In this document: positions 56,331 to 64,000 of the stretch, one piece after another
Position numbering within the stretch: position 1 is the first letter of the stretch
How the letters are laid out: each line of letters opens with the position of its first letter
Origin: Arthrobacter sp. KBS0703
GTDB taxonomy: Bacteria > Actinomycetota > Actinomycetes > Actinomycetales > Micrococcaceae
Direction of reading: 5' to 3'
Assembly: GCF_002008315.2 (NCBI RefSeq)
Contig: NZ_MVDG02000001.1
Coordinates: 1,178,001-1,242,000, forward strand
Length of the DNA: 64,000 nt
Translations under genes and position numbers: made by a program
The notes under the pieces: generated by a model
The model's database searches: none
What the model was told of the DNA's origin: nothing
Seen by the model: the letters and a program-made list of their open reading frames with translations, nothing else

Positions 56331-58673
56331 ATGACTGAGCAGAACACCGCCGTGCCCACTCCGTTCCCGTCCGCCTCGATCCTGGGCTACCCCCGCATCG
56401 GCCGCCGCCGCGAACTGAAGAAGGCCGTCGAAGCCTACTGGGCCGGCAAGATCGACGCCGCAGCCCTTGACGCCGCCGCCAAGGAAATCCAGCTGGGCAC
56501 CGCCAAGCGCCTCCAGGGCCTGGGCCTGACCGAAGCCGCAGCGGTTCCGGGCACGTTCTCCTTCTACGACCAGGTGCTCGACGCCGCTGCCCACCTCGGC
56601 GCCGTGCCGGCCCGTTTCGGCAACCTCCTGAACGCCGAGGGCCAGCTGGACATCGACGGCTACTTCACTCTTGCCCGCGGCAACAAGGAACAGCAGCCGC
56701 TGGAAATGACCAAGTGGTTCGACACCAACTACCACTACCTCGTGCCGGAAATCGGCCCGGAGACCAATTTCGCGCTGACCTCCAGCCGCATCGTTGAAGA
56801 GTTCGAATACGCGCTGGCCAACGGCGTGGAAACCCGGCCGTACATCGTGGGCCCGGTCACCTTCCTGCTCCTGAGCAAGGCTTCCGACGACGCCCCGGCC
56901 GGCTTCAGCCCGCTGTCCCGCCTCGAGGACGTCCTGCCGGTCTACGCCGCGCTGTTGGAGAAGCTGGCCGCCGCCGGCGCCAGCTGGGTCCAGCTGGACG
57001 AGCCTGCCCTCGTGGTGGACCAGGACACCTCCGCCGAGGAGATCCAGGCCGCGGTTGCCCGCTCCTACGAGGTCCTCTCCGCCGCCGCACAGCGCCCGCA
57101 GCTGTTCGTCTCCACCCCGTACGGCGCACTGAATGGCCAGCTCGGCACCCTCGCTGCTACCAACATCGACGCCCTGCACATCGACGTCTTCAAGGGCGCC
57201 GTCCCCTCCGCGGCAGCGCTCGCCGCCCTGGGCAGCAAGACCCTGGTTGCCGGTGTCGTGGACGGCCACAACATCTGGCGCAACGATCTTGCCGCCTCCG
57301 CGGAGAAGATCGCCGAACTGAAGAAGTCGGTGGCCAAGCTGGCCATCAGCACCTCCACCTCCACCCAGCACGTCCCGCACGACGTCGAGGAAGAGGCGCA
57401 GCTGTCCGAGCAGCTCCGCAGCTGGCTGGCATTCGCCGACCAAAAGGCCGTTGAGGTTGTGACCCTTGCCGGCCTGCTGACCGACGCCGCCGCCGTGCAG
57501 CCGGCCATCGATGAAGCCACCCGCATCATCGCCTCCCGCGCCGCAGCCGAAGGCGTCCAGCGCGCCGACGTCCGGGCCCGCACCGCCGCCCTGACCCCGG
57601 CCGACTTCAACCGCTCCGAGTACTCGGTCCGCGAAGCCGCCCAGGAACACGCCCTGCACCTGCCGCCGCTGCCCACCACCACCATCGGCTCCTTCCCGCA
57701 GACGTCGGAAATCCGTTCGGCCCGTGCCCGCAACAACAAGGGTGACCTCACCAACGAGCAGTACGAGCAGCTCATGAAGGACGAGATCAAGCGCGTCGTC
57801 GACCTGCAGGAAGAGCTCGGCTACGACGTCCTGGTGCACGGCGAGCCCGAGCGCAACGACATGGTCCAGTACTTCGCCGAGAACCTCGAAGGCTTCGACG
57901 TCACGGTCCATGGCTGGGTCCAGTCCTACGGCTCACGCTGCACCCGTCCGTCCATCCTCTGGGGCGACGTCACCCGCAGCGCCCCCATCACCGTGAAGTG
58001 GGCAGAGTACGCCCAGTCGCTGACCAGCAAGCCGATGAAGGGCATGCTCACCGGTCCGGTCACCATCCTGGCCTGGTCCTTCGTCCGCGACGACCAGCCG
58101 CTGGGCGAGACCGCCAACCAGGTGGGCCTGGCGCTGCGCGACGAAATCGCCGACCTCGAAGCTGCCGGCATCAAGGTCATCCAGGTGGACGAGCCCGCCC
58201 TGCGCGAACTCCTTCCCCTGCGCAAGGCCGACCAGGCAGCCTACCTGGACTGGTCCGTGAACTCGTTCCGCCTGGCCACCGCCGGCGCTGCCGACGCCAC
58301 CCAGATCCACACCCACCTGTGCTACTCGGAGTTCGGCGCCATCATCGACGCCATCGACGGACTGGACGCGGACGTCACCTCGATCGAGGCCGCACGTTCC
58401 CGCATGGAGGTTGTCCACGACCTCGAGTCCCACGGCTTCGGCCGCGGTGTCGGCCCGGGCGTCTACGACATCCACTCGCCGCGCGTTCCGGGTGAGCAGG
58501 AAGTCACCGAGCTGCTCAGCACCGCTGTGAAGCACGTTCCGTCCCGCCAGCTCTGGGTCAACCCGGACTGCGGCCTGAAGACCCGCGGCTACGCCGAGAC
58601 CGAAGAGTCCCTGCGCAACCTCGTCGCAGCCACCAAGACGGTCCGCGCGGAACTGCTGGAAGCAGCAAAGTAG
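56331..58673 (+). CDS. metE: 5-methyltetrahydropteroyltriglutamate--homocysteine methyltransferase
   Basis: 780-aa cobalamin-independent methionine synthase. Duplicated barrels: the N-terminal half begins ILGYPRIGRRRELKKAVEAYWAGKID; the C-terminal half has TTTIGSFPQTSEIR, DVLVHGEPERNDMVQYF, YGSRCTRPSILWGDV, zinc ligands in IHTHLCYSEF (His, Cys) and NPDCGLKTRGY (Cys), and KVIQVDEPALRE. AAGGAATTCAC upstream of ATG. Ends in a long hairpin terminator. Confidence 0.97.
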   Translation: MTEQNTAVPTPFPSASILGYPRIGRRRELKKAVEAYWAGKIDAAALDAAAKEIQLGTAKRLQGLGLTEAAAVPGTFSFYDQVLDAAAHLGAVPARFGNLLNAEGQLDIDGYFTLARGNKEQQPLEMTKWFDTNYHYLVPEIGPETNFALTSSRIVEEFEYALANGVETRPYIVGPVTFLLLSKASDDAPAGFSPLSRLEDVLPVYAALLEKLAAAGASWVQLDEPALVVDQDTSAEEIQAAVARSYEVLSAAAQRPQLFVSTPYGALNGQLGTLAATNIDALHIDVFKGAVPSAAALAALGSKTLVAGVVDGHNIWRNDLAASAEKIAELKKSVAKLAISTSTSTQHVPHDVEEEAQLSEQLRSWLAFADQKAVEVVTLAGLLTDAAAVQPAIDEATRIIASRAAAEGVQRADVRARTAALTPADFNRSEYSVREAAQEHALHLPPLPTTTIGSFPQTSEIRSARARNNKGDLTNEQYEQLMKDEIKRVVDLQEELGYDVLVHGEPERNDMVQYFAENLEGFDVTVHGWVQSYGSRCTRPSILWGDVTRSAPITVKWAEYAQSLTSKPMKGMLTGPVTILAWSFVRDDQPLGETANQVGLALRDEIADLEAAGIKVIQVDEPALRELLPLRKADQAAYLDWSVNSFRLATAGAADATQIHTHLCYSEFGAIIDAIDGLDADVTSIEAARSRMEVVHDLESHGFGRGVGPGVYDIHSPRVPGEQEVTELLSTAVKHVPSRQLWVNPDCGLKTRGYAETEESLRNLVAATKTVRAELLEAAK

Positions 58674-58690
58674 GAACCAGCAACCACGCA

Positions 58691-58730
58691 CGACGGCGGG
58701 CGGCCACCTTTGGGTGACCGCCCGCCGTCG
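58691..58730. terminator. 18-bp hairpin between metE and the DUF2004 gene
   Basis: CGACGGCGGGCGG...CACC arm (58691-58708), TTTG loop, complementary arm with one mismatch to 58730; serves two convergent genes. Confidence 0.85.
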
Positions 58731-58751
58731 GCGTTTAACTGCTTGGGGAGA

Positions 58752-59261
58752 TCAGGGCTCCCAGACGATCTCGTCGTCGACCACGCCGTCCTCGTCCGCG
58801 GACGCGACCAGGACCTCGTCGGTGAAGTGGGAGCCGAGCGTGAAATCGAGGACGAAGTAGCGCTCGGGCTGGCCGGGGTAGATGCCCACGTGGCCGAGCT
58901 TGAGCGCCTTGAGGAACACGGCGTTGGTGAGCTGGCTCTTGTCCGTGACCCCGAAGACCTTCTGCAGCTGCTCGTCCTTGATGGCGTTGCAGTGGAAGCG
59001 AAGGTACTCCTGCGCGCTGGTGCCCTCCTGCTCGAGTTCCTCGGCGATCATCTCGCGGACCTCGTCCACGAGCTCGGGGAGGTAGCGCAACCGGTAGTCC
59101 ACCTTGTGCATGGCCGCCTCATCGAAGTGGTCATGCGCGTTGATGTTCAGGTCAAGCTCAAGGCGTTGGCCAGCCAGCTCATGCTCCGCGGCGACGTTGT
59201 GGTCCCTGCCGTGGTTGAGTTCGATTTCTCCGAAGTGCTGGCTCGCTACCTTGGTGGTCAT
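58752..59261 (-). CDS. DUF2004 family protein
   Basis: 169-aa soluble acidic protein (SQHFGEIELNHGRDHNVAAEHELAGQRLELDLNINAHDHFDEAAMHKVDYRLRYL...). I associate it with the DUF2004 family by memory only; no catalytic motif is visible. ATG 59261 is preferred to the codon at 59300 because TATGTT (plus-strand 59268-59273) is 6 nt before it (leaderless). Adjacent to the LysR gene in the same direction, 45 bp away. Confidence 0.7.
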   Translation of the reverse strand: MTTKVASQHFGEIELNHGRDHNVAAEHELAGQRLELDLNINAHDHFDEAAMHKVDYRLRYLPELVDEVREMIAEELEQEGTSAQEYLRFHCNAIKDEQLQKVFGVTDKSQLTNAVFLKALKLGHVGIYPGQPERYFVLDFTLGSHFTDEVLVASADEDGVVDDEIVWEP

Positions 59262-59306
59262 ATCTTCAACATAGACCCGAAAAGCGGTGCATTCCAGCAT
59301 CGGGGC

Positions 59307-60224
59307 TTATTTATCTGAGGACCCCAGGCTGCCCAGCGTGTCAGCCAGCAGGTCAACGAAGAGCTGCACCCGGGCGGTCTTCTTGTCGTTGATCAACAGC
59401 GCAAACACATTGCGCGCCAGCCTGATCTCGGGAACGTCCAGCACCACCACGCCTGCCGGCCGGTGGCGCAGCGCAAGCTCCGGAACGAGCGCAGCGCCCA
59501 GCCCGGCGGCCGCCATTTCGAGGCTGGCGTGGAAGTCGTCGCTGTAGGCCACGACGCGTGGGTGCAGGTTGCAGCTGGCAAAGAGCCGCTCGATCACCGT
59601 GGCGTCGCTCGTGCCCGGGTGGTGCATGATCCACGGCATGTCCGAGAGGTGGTCGGCCGCCACCTTGGCGTCCGTTCGGAACCCCCAGCCGGAGGGCAGG
59701 ACCACCCGGAAGTTGTCATCGCCGATCCACTGCCGGTTGATGGTGTGCGGCCACGCCAGTCCGGATTGGCCCACCTGATAGACGAGCGCGACGTCAAGGT
59801 CGCCGCCGGTACGCAGCCCCTGGATGGTCTGGGCCGGCTCGGCGACGGAGACCCGGAGGTCGATGCCGAGTCCCTTCCACTGCGGGTTCTTCAGGATCCG
59901 CGGCAGGACGTAGGTTGCGAGGCTGGGGAAGATGCCAAGCCGGAGTTCCTGGCTCGTGGTGTCGTGGGTCTTGGACGCGGCGGCCATCAGGGCTTCGATG
60001 TCGGTGAGGACCTTGGCGGCGTGCCGCGCCATCACCGTGGCGGCCTCGGTGGGGACCACGCTCCTGGCGGACCGCTGGAACAGGTGCACGCCGGTGTCCC
60101 GCTCAAGGGCCGACATCTGCTGGGACACGGCGGAGGCAGTGTAGCCGAGCCGGCTGGCCGCGGCCGCGAAGGACCCCAGCCGCGTGACCTCAAGCAGAGT
60201 CCTCAAGTGCACGGGGTTGACCAC
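59307..60224 (-). CDS. LysR family transcriptional regulator
   Basis: 305-aa LTTR. N-terminal helix-turn-helix VNPVHLRTLLEVTRLGSFAAAASRLGYTASAVSQQMSALERDTGVHLFQRSARSV, then a type 2 periplasmic-binding-like effector domain (LRLGIFPSLATYVLPRIL... DVALVYQVGQ... FRVVLPSGW... VVAYSDDFHASLEMAAAGLGAALVPELAL). GTG start, TAAGGT (plus-strand 60231-60236) 6 nt upstream. Divergent from the FAD-DUF1365-CFA operon, which it may control. Confidence 0.94.
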   Translation of the reverse strand: MVNPVHLRTLLEVTRLGSFAAAASRLGYTASAVSQQMSALERDTGVHLFQRSARSVVPTEAATVMARHAAKVLTDIEALMAAASKTHDTTSQELRLGIFPSLATYVLPRILKNPQWKGLGIDLRVSVAEPAQTIQGLRTGGDLDVALVYQVGQSGLAWPHTINRQWIGDDNFRVVLPSGWGFRTDAKVAADHLSDMPWIMHHPGTSDATVIERLFASCNLHPRVVAYSDDFHASLEMAAAGLGAALVPELALRHRPAGVVVLDVPEIRLARNVFALLINDKKTARVQLFVDLLADTLGSLGSSDK

Positions 60225-60302
60225 CAGCCCACCTTACTCCGGCTGTTCACGTACAGGAAAAGATTCCCACCCATCCGTGTCCCTGACGGTTGCGAATAGC
60301 CC

Positions 60303-60314
60303 ATGAGTATTCAT
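60303..60314. promoter_or_regulatory. near-palindrome in the LysR/operon intergenic region
   Basis: ATGA-GTAT-TCAT, an AT-rich dyad of the size bound by LysR regulators, 33 bp before the operon start. Low certainty. Confidence 0.35.
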
Positions 60315-60346
60315 TAGCGGCATCTGTTCAGCAGAGGAGCAAAAGA

Positions 60347-61759
60347 TTGTCACCGAACCCAGCATGGAGTGGGGACGCCGGAGGCGTTCCGTACGGTGGA
60401 CCCAGCGGCGGAACGGAGGCAGCGGCCGGAAGCCGGCGCATCGCCGTCGTCGGCAGCGGGGTCGCAGGCCTCACCGCAGCCCACATACTCAGCCGGCGCG
60501 ATCACGTGACCCTGTTCGAAGCCGACGCCCGGCCCGGCGGCCACGCCCACACCCACGACCTGCCGCAGGCTTCGGGAACACTGGCCGTGGACACGGGCTT
60601 CATCGTGCACAACAACCGCACGTACCCCAACCTCATCCGGCTCTTTGCCGAACTCGGGGTGGAAACCCAGGATTCGGACATGACCATGAGCATCCGCTGC
60701 GACGGCTGCGGGCTGGAGTACGCAGGGGCGAAGGGGGCGGCGGGCGTCTTCGCCCGGCCCTCGAACCTTGTGCGGCCGCAGTATCTGCGGATGCTGGCCG
60801 AGGTCCTGCGTTTTTGGCGGAAGGCCCGCGCACTGCTGGCGGCCAACCCGGGAGGGACCGCCGCAGGCGAGGAGACGCTCGGCCAATTCCTGGACCGGGA
60901 ACGCTTCAGCGACTACTTCACCTCGCACTTCATGGCCCCGGTGGTCAGCGCCGTCTGGTCCTGCGATCCCACCACCGCGCTCGCTTATCCGGCACGGTAT
61001 CTCTTCACCTTCCTCGACCACCACGGCATGCTCGGCATCAAAGGCTCGCCGCAGTGGAAGACCGTGACGGGCGGTTCGCGCAGCTACGTTGACCGCGTGG
61101 TCGCCGGCCTGCCCGATGTCCGCCTGTCCAGCACTGTCCTGGCCGTGCGGCGCACCGGTTCCGGCGTGGACATCACGACGGCGGCCGGCACCGAAAGTTT
61201 CGACGCTGCGGTCATCGCCGCCCATCCGCGGGAAGCCCTCGCCATGCTCGCCGAGCCGACGGCGGACGAAGCCCGCATCCTGGGCGACATGCCGTACTCC
61301 GTCAACCGGATCAAGTTCCACCGCGACCCCGCCGTGCTGCCGCGCAGCGAGGCCGCCCGCGCGTCCTGGAACTACCGGCTTCCGTCGTGTGCGGCCCGCC
61401 CGGACCACGTGCTGGTGAGCTACGACCTCACCCGCCTCCAGCGGCTGAACCCGGATGACGGCGGAAGCTACATAGTGAGCCTGGGCGAGTCCGAACTCAT
61501 CGAGCCGGCGTCCGTCCTGCAGGATCTCGTTTACGAGCACCCGCAGTACACGCCGGATTCCGTGGCCGCCCAGGGCCGCCTCGGAGGACTCGGGGACTGC
61601 CGGCTCGCCTTCGCGGGCGCCTATCACGGCTGGGGGTTCCACGAGGACGGGGCAGCATCCGGAGTGCAGGCGGCCGCACAGCTGGGCCGGGACTGGGAAG
61701 AGCCCGCAGGCAGGCCAGGGGTGCTGGACGTCAACCAGCCGGCGGAGCTCGTGCCATGA
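60347..61759 (+). CDS. FAD-dependent oxidoreductase (amine-oxidase-like) of a lipid-modification operon
   Basis: 470-aa flavoprotein of the type paired with cyclopropane-fatty-acid synthase homologues. FAD motif RRIAVVGSGVAGLTAAHILSRRDHVTLFEADARPGGHAHTHDL, VDTGFIVHNNRTYPNL, SRSYVDRVVAGLP, and C-terminal LAFAGAYHGWGFHEDGAASGVQAA. The start is TTG 60347, with GAGGAG 9 nt upstream; upstream in-frame codons lack an RBS. The end overlaps the DUF1365 gene by 4 bp (ATGA). Probably acts on fatty-acyl chains of phospholipids, but substrate is inference. Confidence 0.88.
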   Translation: MSPNPAWSGDAGGVPYGGPSGGTEAAAGSRRIAVVGSGVAGLTAAHILSRRDHVTLFEADARPGGHAHTHDLPQASGTLAVDTGFIVHNNRTYPNLIRLFAELGVETQDSDMTMSIRCDGCGLEYAGAKGAAGVFARPSNLVRPQYLRMLAEVLRFWRKARALLAANPGGTAAGEETLGQFLDRERFSDYFTSHFMAPVVSAVWSCDPTTALAYPARYLFTFLDHHGMLGIKGSPQWKTVTGGSRSYVDRVVAGLPDVRLSSTVLAVRRTGSGVDITTAAGTESFDAAVIAAHPREALAMLAEPTADEARILGDMPYSVNRIKFHRDPAVLPRSEAARASWNYRLPSCAARPDHVLVSYDLTRLQRLNPDDGGSYIVSLGESELIEPASVLQDLVYEHPQYTPDSVAAQGRLGGLGDCRLAFAGAYHGWGFHEDGAASGVQAAAQLGRDWEEPAGRPGVLDVNQPAELVP

Positions 61760-62481
61760 CCGCGGCCATCTACCGCACCAGCATCCGCCACGTTCGGCGG
61801 GATCCGCTGGAGAACGCCTTCACCTACCGCAGCTACAGCTGGTTCGTGGACCTGGACGGTCTGCCCGTGCTGCCGCGGTGGATGCGCCCGCTGGCCGGCT
61901 TCCACGCCGAGGACCACCTGGGCGATCCTGAGGCGAGCATCCGTGAAAATGTGGATTGCTTCCTTGCAGCCAACGGAGAAGAGCCCGACGGCGGGAAGGT
62001 CACCATGCTGGCCAACGCCAGGGTGCTGGGGCAGGTCTTCAACCCCATCAGCCTGTTCTGGTGCCACGGCGCCGACGGCGCCCTGCGAGCGGTTATTGCC
62101 GAGGTCCACAACACCTACGGCGAGCGGCACTGCTACCTGCTGCACACCGACGACTCGGGGCGTGCCCGCGCCGACAAGGAGTTCTACGTCTCCCCGTTCA
62201 ACGAGGTGGACGGCAGCTACCGGATGACCCTGCCTGAGCCTGACGGCCAGCTGGCCGTCGCGGTGGTGCTCGAACGCCCCGGGCGGAAGCCCTTCACCGC
62301 CACCATGACCGGCGTCCGCCAGGCCGCCACTCCGCGCAGCATCCTCGCCGCGGCGCTCGCCGTTCCGTTGGCGCCGCTGCGCCTGGTCCTGCAGATCCAC
62401 TGGCAGGGAATCAAGCTCTGGGCCCGCGGCCTGCCCATCATCAACCGCCCCCACCACCCGTCACAGGAGGCCGTCTCATGA
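61756..62481 (+). CDS. DUF1365 domain-containing protein
   Basis: 241-aa protein of the DUF1365 family. Blocks: IYRTSIRHVRRDPLENAFTYRSYSWFVDLDGLP, FNPISLFWCHGADG, EVHNTYGERHCYLL, DKEFYVSPFNEVDGSYRMTL, and the hydrophobic C-terminus. Biochemical role unknown; it is nearly always found between this type of FAD oxidoreductase and a CFA-synthase homologue. Overlaps both neighbours by 4 bp, so the three genes are translationally coupled. Confidence 0.92.
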   Translation: MTAAIYRTSIRHVRRDPLENAFTYRSYSWFVDLDGLPVLPRWMRPLAGFHAEDHLGDPEASIRENVDCFLAANGEEPDGGKVTMLANARVLGQVFNPISLFWCHGADGALRAVIAEVHNTYGERHCYLLHTDDSGRARADKEFYVSPFNEVDGSYRMTLPEPDGQLAVAVVLERPGRKPFTATMTGVRQAATPRSILAAALAVPLAPLRLVLQIHWQGIKLWARGLPIINRPHHPSQEAVS

Positions 62482-63803
62482 CTCTTACAGACCCCACCTA
62501 CCAGGGCAGCGCGTCCGGTCCGCTCCGGGTCCCGCCGGCTCCCGCAGTCATCGACGCCGAGGTGTGGCCCGGCGTCGCCCGTCCTCCTGCCGGAGCCAGG
62601 GCGGCCCTGGCCGGAAAAGCCGCGGGCGCCTTGTTCCGGAGTGCCGCCCGGCGGCTGCCGCTGCGGGTCGAGTACCCGGACGGGTCCGTGCTGGGAACGG
62701 GCGACGCCGGCTCGCCGGTGATGACCATGGTCAGGCCGGCGGACTTCGACACCCGCATCGGCGACAACGGCCTGATCGGACTGGGGGAGTCCTTCATGGC
62801 GGGGGACTGGGAAGCGTCGGATCTCGCCGCCGTCCTGGAGGTGTTCGCCTCCTCGGTGGACACGCTCATCCCCGTGCCGCTGCAGAAGCTGCGGAGCCTG
62901 TACTTGCCGCGGGCGCCCCGCCAGGAACGGAACACGGAGCAGAACACCCGGGGCAACATCTCGCGCCATTACGACCTCTCCAACGAGCTGTTCTCCAACT
63001 TCCTTGACACCACCATGAGCTACTCGTCGGCGCTTTTCACCGACGGGGCCGGCCGCTTGCCGGAAGTCGGCTGGGACGCGCTGGCATCCGCCCAGCAGGC
63101 CAAGATCGACAGGCTGCTGGACAAAGCCGGAGTGGGCGAGGGGACCCGGCTGCTGGAGATCGGGACGGGCTGGGGCGAGCTGGCCCTGCGCGCGGCCGCC
63201 CGCGGCGCCACCGTGTATTCGGTCACGCTGTCCAGCGAGCAGCAGGCGCTGGCGCAGCAGCGCATTGAGAAGGCCGGCTACTCGGGCCAGGTCACCGTGG
63301 CACTGCAGGATTACCGCGCGGTGGAGGGCGAATACGACGCCGTGGTCTCCGTCGAGATGATCGAAGCGGTGGGCTATGAGTACTGGCCGGTCTATTTCCA
63401 GACCATCGACAGGGTGCTGGCTCCGGGCGGAAAGGTGGCCATCCAGGCCATCACCATGCCGCACGGCCGCATGCTTGCCACGCGGAACGCCTACACATGG
63501 GTGCACAAATACATCTTCCCCGGCGGGTTCCTTCCCTCCGTGCGGGCGATCGAGAGCGTCACCGAGCAGCACACGACGCTCCGTGTCCGGGAACGCCGGG
63601 GGATGGGTGACCACTACGCGGCCACGCTGCGGCTCTGGGAGGAACGGTTCCTGGCCCGGTCCCGTGAAGTGGGGGAGCTCGGGTTCGACGAAGTTTTCCA
63701 GCGGATGTGGCTGTTCTACCTGTGCTATTCCCGGGCCGGCTTCCAGTCCGGCTACCTGGACGTGCAGCAGATCGTGCTGGACCGCCGGGAGGCCCAGCTC
63801 TAA
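62478..63803 (+). CDS. cyclopropane-fatty-acyl-phospholipid synthase family protein
   Basis: 441-aa SAM-dependent methyltransferase. N-terminal lipid-binding region (GLIGLGESFMAGDWEASDLAAVLEVF), then NISRHYDLSNELFSNFLDTTMSYSSALF, SAM motif LLEIGTGWGELALRAAARG, SVEMIEAVGYEYWPVYFQTIDRVL, and the C-terminal IFPGGFLPS / RAGFQSGYLDVQQIVL. It could make cyclopropane, 10-methyl or other methylated acyl chains; its operon partner is an oxidoreductase, so a two-step product is plausible (inference). Confidence 0.92.
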   Translation: MTLTDPTYQGSASGPLRVPPAPAVIDAEVWPGVARPPAGARAALAGKAAGALFRSAARRLPLRVEYPDGSVLGTGDAGSPVMTMVRPADFDTRIGDNGLIGLGESFMAGDWEASDLAAVLEVFASSVDTLIPVPLQKLRSLYLPRAPRQERNTEQNTRGNISRHYDLSNELFSNFLDTTMSYSSALFTDGAGRLPEVGWDALASAQQAKIDRLLDKAGVGEGTRLLEIGTGWGELALRAAARGATVYSVTLSSEQQALAQQRIEKAGYSGQVTVALQDYRAVEGEYDAVVSVEMIEAVGYEYWPVYFQTIDRVLAPGGKVAIQAITMPHGRMLATRNAYTWVHKYIFPGGFLPSVRAIESVTEQHTTLRVRERRGMGDHYAATLRLWEERFLARSREVGELGFDEVFQRMWLFYLCYSRAGFQSGYLDVQQIVLDRREAQL

Positions 63804-63826
63804 TCCGGCGTTTCCTTAATCACAGG

Positions 63827-63856
63827 AGGGACCCTGAAGCGTGCTTCAGGGTCCCT
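63827..63856 (+). terminator. 14-bp hairpin terminator after the CFA gene
   Basis: AGGGACCCTGAAGC (63827-63840), GT loop, GCTTCAGGGTCCCT (63843-63856), then TTCTTG. Beyond it, up to 64000, no gene is visible. Confidence 0.9.
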
Positions 63857-64000
63857 TTCTTGTGTCCGGGGCCACCCGATCTGCTGCCGTCCGGCACCCG
63901 CGACACGCCGTCTTTGAGACGACACGCTGGCGTTTAAATGTGGCTAACTACTCCACAGGGTGTGGATTTCGTCCTCGAAAAAGCCGGAATCCCGGACATT

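Overview
This 64 kb window is high-GC actinobacterial chromosome. Gene content and order fit the Micrococcaceae (Arthrobacter/Pseudarthrobacter type): tig-clpP1-clpP2-clpX, ileS-folC-ndk, rne-rplU-rpmA-obgE-proB-proA-nadD-rsfS, a group II truncated haemoglobin, an Rv2466c-type mycothiol-linked DsbA-fold protein, and many starts placed 6-7 nt after a TANNNT box, which is the actinobacterial leaderless pattern. No phage, plasmid, CRISPR array or transposase gene is visible.

Layout. 0-9 kb: AAA+ ATPase, thioesterase II, truncated haemoglobin, MscS-type channel, OsmC, aminopeptidase N, a DUF1648 membrane protein and RpiB. 9-15 kb: a Nei-type DNA glycosylase, tRNA-Gly and tRNA-Pro, trigger factor and the Clp protease genes. 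15-24 kb: the DsbA-fold protein, a structured intergenic stretch, a GH15 enzyme, ValS, a DUF488 protein, an SDR, a deleted glycerophosphodiesterase and an EEP-family protein. 24-44 kb: the T-box-controlled ileS, folC, ndk, a VKOR-family protein, rne, a TPP-riboswitch-controlled thiD-tenA fusion, then ribosomal and GTPase genes, proline biosynthesis, NAD synthesis and rsfS. 44-55 kb is more variable: two identical tRNA-Ala genes, a carbonic anhydrase with an internal amber codon, small hypothetical proteins, an Hpt-like protein lacking its histidine, a frameshifted FAD monooxygenase, an RlmG-like methyltransferase, a ROK regulator and a lipoprotein. 55-64 kb: metF-metE, a LysR regulator, and a lipid-modification operon (FAD oxidoreductase, DUF1365, CFA-synthase family).

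Functionally the window joins protein folding and turnover (tig, clpP1P2X, pepN), translation (valS, ileS, rplU, rpmA, obgE, rsfS, four tRNAs), one-carbon and cofactor metabolism (folC, metF, metE, thiD-tenA, nadD), proline synthesis and membrane lipid modification. RNA control is clear at two places: an ultrashort-stem-I T-box with an AUC specifier before ileS, and a TPP aptamer abutting the thiD start.

The most important caution concerns sequence quality. Nextera/Tn5 mosaic-end adapter sequence is embedded at 9556-9593 (a full palindromic mate-pair junction), 31895-31913, 33378-33395 and 43035-43053. It interrupts the DNA glycosylase, rne (twice) and a hypothetical gene. Several other frameshifts sit in G/C homopolymers or GC-rich repeats, so most broken genes here should be checked against raw reads before being called pseudogenes. 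I did not find a convincing new biological system; the best biological leads are listed as findings.
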